NCBI GenBank assembly: GCA_964540295.1 | Contig: CAZIMT010000166.1 | Location: 1 to 7,034 of the forward strand | Direction of reading: 5' to 3' | From: CAZCPB01 sp964540295 | GTDB taxonomy: Bacteria; Planctomycetota; Phycisphaerae; Phycisphaerales; UBA1924 | Length of the DNA stretch: 7,034 nt | Part shown: one piece after another, positions 5,756 through 7,034 of the stretch | Layout: the number at the start of each line of letters is the position of its first letter | How positions within the stretch are numbered: the stretch's first letter is position 1 | The notes under the pieces: model-generated | Seen by the model: the letters and a program-made list of their open reading frames with translations, nothing else | Databases searched by the model: none | What the model was told of the DNA's origin: nothing | Translations under genes and position numbers: made by a program

Positions 5756-5768
5756 CCGAATTTTTCGG
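5756..5768. repeat. Short dyad CCGAA-N3-TTCGG in the gap between thioredoxin-like and PEP-CTERM genes
   Basis: A perfect 5-bp inverted repeat with a TTT centre, about 70 bp upstream of the -35 box of the leader promoter and 27 bp past the stop of the thioredoxin-like gene. It could be a regulator site or a weak hairpin ending the thioredoxin transcript, though no T-run follows it outside the stem. Confidence 0.3.
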
Positions 5769-5794
5769 ACACTCCCACCAACTTGTGGTAGTTC

Positions 5795-6367
5795 TCAGTC
5801 CTCGTGACGCTGGCGTAACTTATTGCTAAGTCTCAACATAAGCGATACCCGCTCGAACTCGCCAACCCAGTCCGCGACCGTCGCCGCCGCCTCGTCCACC
5901 GGCACCTCAGCCCCCGGAAGCGCGCACGCGGCCCCCAAAGTCTTCATAGCGATCGCCCGATAACGCGAAAGTGTTCGATCGCCCAAGATCGAGGCAAACT
6001 CGAAGTCCTCATTCAGGAAGATCACCGTCGGCACCCGCAGCCCGCCGCAGATCGTCACTCGCTCGGACAGATCCTTGTTCACGTCGCGGTCGAGAAAGCG
6101 CAGGTCGATCGCCTTGAGGTTGGCCCGGGCGATGTGGTCGAGCATCGGGCACTGCTGCACGCAATCTCCGCACCAGGTGCCCGAGATCACCAGCACCGGC
6201 ATCCGCCGCGTGAACCCGGCGATGAGCGCCCGCTGCGGGTCGCTCAGATGGACTCGCGCGTGAGCGTTGTTCCAGTTGACCTGCTGCTCGAGCTTTCCGG
6301 TGGCGACGTAGGCCTGGTACGAGAGCGCGGGCTCGAACTTGGCACGGTAGAATTCGGGAGTTAGCAC
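5795..6367 (-). CDS. Thioredoxin-fold protein with WCGDC active site
   Basis: A 190-residue protein if GTG 6367 is the start ('LTPEFYRAKFEPALSY...'). The redox motif 'SGTWCGDCVQQCP' has W65, C66 and C69, with an extra Cys at 73. The cis-proline loop 'GGLRVPTVIF' (P113) follows at the usual distance, and 'LRFLDRD' supplies the preceding strand. It resembles the single-domain thioredoxin-like family (Thioredoxin_9 type) often called 'thioredoxin family protein'. No signal peptide is present, so it is probably a cytoplasmic disulfide reductase or thiol-handling protein; the partner is unknown. The frame stays open upstream to GTG 6475, overlapping the lipoprotein gene by 34 bases, but the added residues would be a low-complexity 'RETG' repeat, so the shorter form is preferred. 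The ribosome binding site is weak (AAGG about 12 bases upstream). Probably co-transcribed with the lipoprotein gene. Confidence 0.85.
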   Translation of the reverse strand: MLTPEFYRAKFEPALSYQAYVATGKLEQQVNWNNAHARVHLSDPQRALIAGFTRRMPVLVISGTWCGDCVQQCPMLDHIARANLKAIDLRFLDRDVNKDLSERVTICGGLRVPTVIFLNEDFEFASILGDRTLSRYRAIAMKTLGAACALPGAEVPVDEAAATVADWVGEFERVSLMLRLSNKLRQRHED

Positions 6368-6391
6368 GAAAAATCGTAGCCTTGAGAGCCT

Positions 6392-6436
6392 CGTCTCTCT
6401 CGCGCCCGTCTCTCTTACGCCCGTCTCTCTCGCGTC
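6392..6436. repeat. Three-copy 15-bp tandem repeat between the lipoprotein and thioredoxin-like genes
   Basis: Copies at 6392-6406, 6407-6421 and 6422-6436 share CGTCTCTC at their start; copies 1 and 3 differ at one base, copy 2 at two or three. The unit is in frame with the thioredoxin-like reading frame (R-E-T-G-x). It sits in the junction just before the preferred start, so it may be untranslated spacer or a variable N-terminal extension. Confidence 0.8.
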
Positions 6437-6441
6437 AGTTC

Positions 6442-6990
6442 CTATCGACCCGGACTGGCAGTGTCGCGGACCCACGCCAGTTCCGCCAGCCGATCAACCA
6501 GCGACCGGGTGGCCGCCTCTTGGGCTGATTCGAGCGAGACGACCAAAGAGCGTCGATCCTTGTTGCCTGCGACGTAGATCATCGCGGTCGGCCTCGTGAC
6601 GGCCGTGGGCATTGTCTCGGCGTCGGCCGATTGCGTCGAGCGGTCCTGCTGTAGATACCCGGCCTGGTTTACGAGCGCCCAGAGCTCCGCGACCTGGATG
6701 GCAGAAAGATGCCGCATCGGCGGCGGGAACGTGCTCGTCACCGACCCCGGCCCGACCGAGGCGCGCAATAGCCCGTCGGGCTCGACGATGTACCGTGCAG
6801 CTCGCAAAGCCCGGGGCCGCTCGGCCGCGGCCGCCGCGCGCGAGCGGTCCGCGACGGTCACGCTTACGGCGAAATCTGGCGGCGGTCCGTCCGTGGCGGT
6901 CGGCGCGGAAGCACACCCTTGAAAAACCGCGAACGCTGCGGCGGCCAGAGCGAGGAGTGAGGCGGTCAGTGGCGTGGTGTGGCGTCGCAT
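6442..6990 (-). CDS. Putative lipoprotein of unknown function
   Basis: A 182-residue protein from ATG 6990; a GTG two codons upstream (6996) is the alternative. The N-terminus is a lipoprotein signal: 'MRR', a hydrophobic Leu/Ala core and a lipobox-like 'VFQGC' with the acylated Cys at 26, followed by Ala. From known sorting rules Ala at +2 does not favour inner-membrane retention, so an outer-membrane location is likely. The mature part has a short Pro/Ala-rich linker, then a region with 'ARYIVEPDGLLRASVGPGS' and 'LSAIQVAELWALVNQAGYL'. That pattern is seen in small periplasmic proteins that handle a formatted test value, but I cannot name a family. It is followed on the same strand by the thioredoxin-like gene after a 74-base gap, suggesting one operon. 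Confidence 0.75.
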   Translation of the reverse strand: MRRHTTPLTASLLALAAAAFAVFQGCASAPTATDGPPPDFAVSVTVADRSRAAAAAERPRALRAARYIVEPDGLLRASVGPGSVTSTFPPPMRHLSAIQVAELWALVNQAGYLQQDRSTQSADAETMPTAVTRPTAMIYVAGNKDRRSLVVSLESAQEAATRSLVDRLAELAWVRDTASPGR

Positions 6991-7034
6991 CGCCACAGTG
7001 TACCGCCCCTGGCTGCACGCCCAGCCGCAAGCCC

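Overview
The window looks like chromosomal DNA from a GC-rich member of the Planctomycetota, most likely Phycisphaerae. Three features point there. A secreted protein ends in two dockerin-like 'ADFNxDGFVTGDDFD' repeats and a final Gly-Cys. Another exported protein ends in the planctomycete style of PEP-CTERM signal (VPAPAS, a short hydrophobic helix, RRRR). Genes are often separated by sizeable gaps with GTG starts. This placement is inferred from protein style only; there is no rRNA or other marker. I see no mobile element, CRISPR array, tRNA or rRNA.

Layout, left half. Positions 2-682 (+) hold the C-terminal part of a large secreted protein, probably a reprolysin-like metallopeptidase. Next is an ArsR-family repressor at 845-1192 (+), then an AT-rich control region with a TCGATA dyad. 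It leads into a short-chain dehydrogenase (SDR) reading frame at about 1407-2214 (+) that appears broken: it has no start codon, the catalytic Tyr is replaced by Leu, and a +1 frameshift sits at 2060-2062. A hairpin and T-run at 2234-2272 close this unit. Convergent to it, on the minus strand, is a two-gene operon: a small Tat-exported protein (3797-4285) followed 3 bases later by a GMC-type FAD oxidoreductase (2363-3793).

Right half, all minus strand. A lipoprotein gene (6442-6990) is followed by a thioredoxin-fold gene (5795-6367), with a 3 x 15-bp tandem repeat at the junction. A PEP-CTERM surface protein (4629-5402) comes next, with a strong intrinsic terminator at 4501-4535. Its upstream region is the most interesting part of the window. 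It has a near-consensus sigma-70 promoter (TTGACA-N17-CATACT, 5686-5658), then a leader of about 250 nt rich in inverted repeats. The leader includes a perfect 8-bp stem enclosing two smaller hairpins. It ends in a hairpin plus six Ts (5458-5434), just upstream of the ribosome binding site. This is the layout of a transcription-attenuating leader RNA or riboswitch, or of a small RNA with read-through into the gene. I do not recognise it as any known riboswitch class.

How the genes may work together: the ArsR protein probably controls the adjacent SDR (now decayed) through the TCGATA dyad. The Tat protein and GMC enzyme probably form one redox unit. The lipoprotein and thioredoxin-fold protein are probably co-transcribed. 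The PEP-CTERM protein stands alone and seems to be the target of leader-RNA control.
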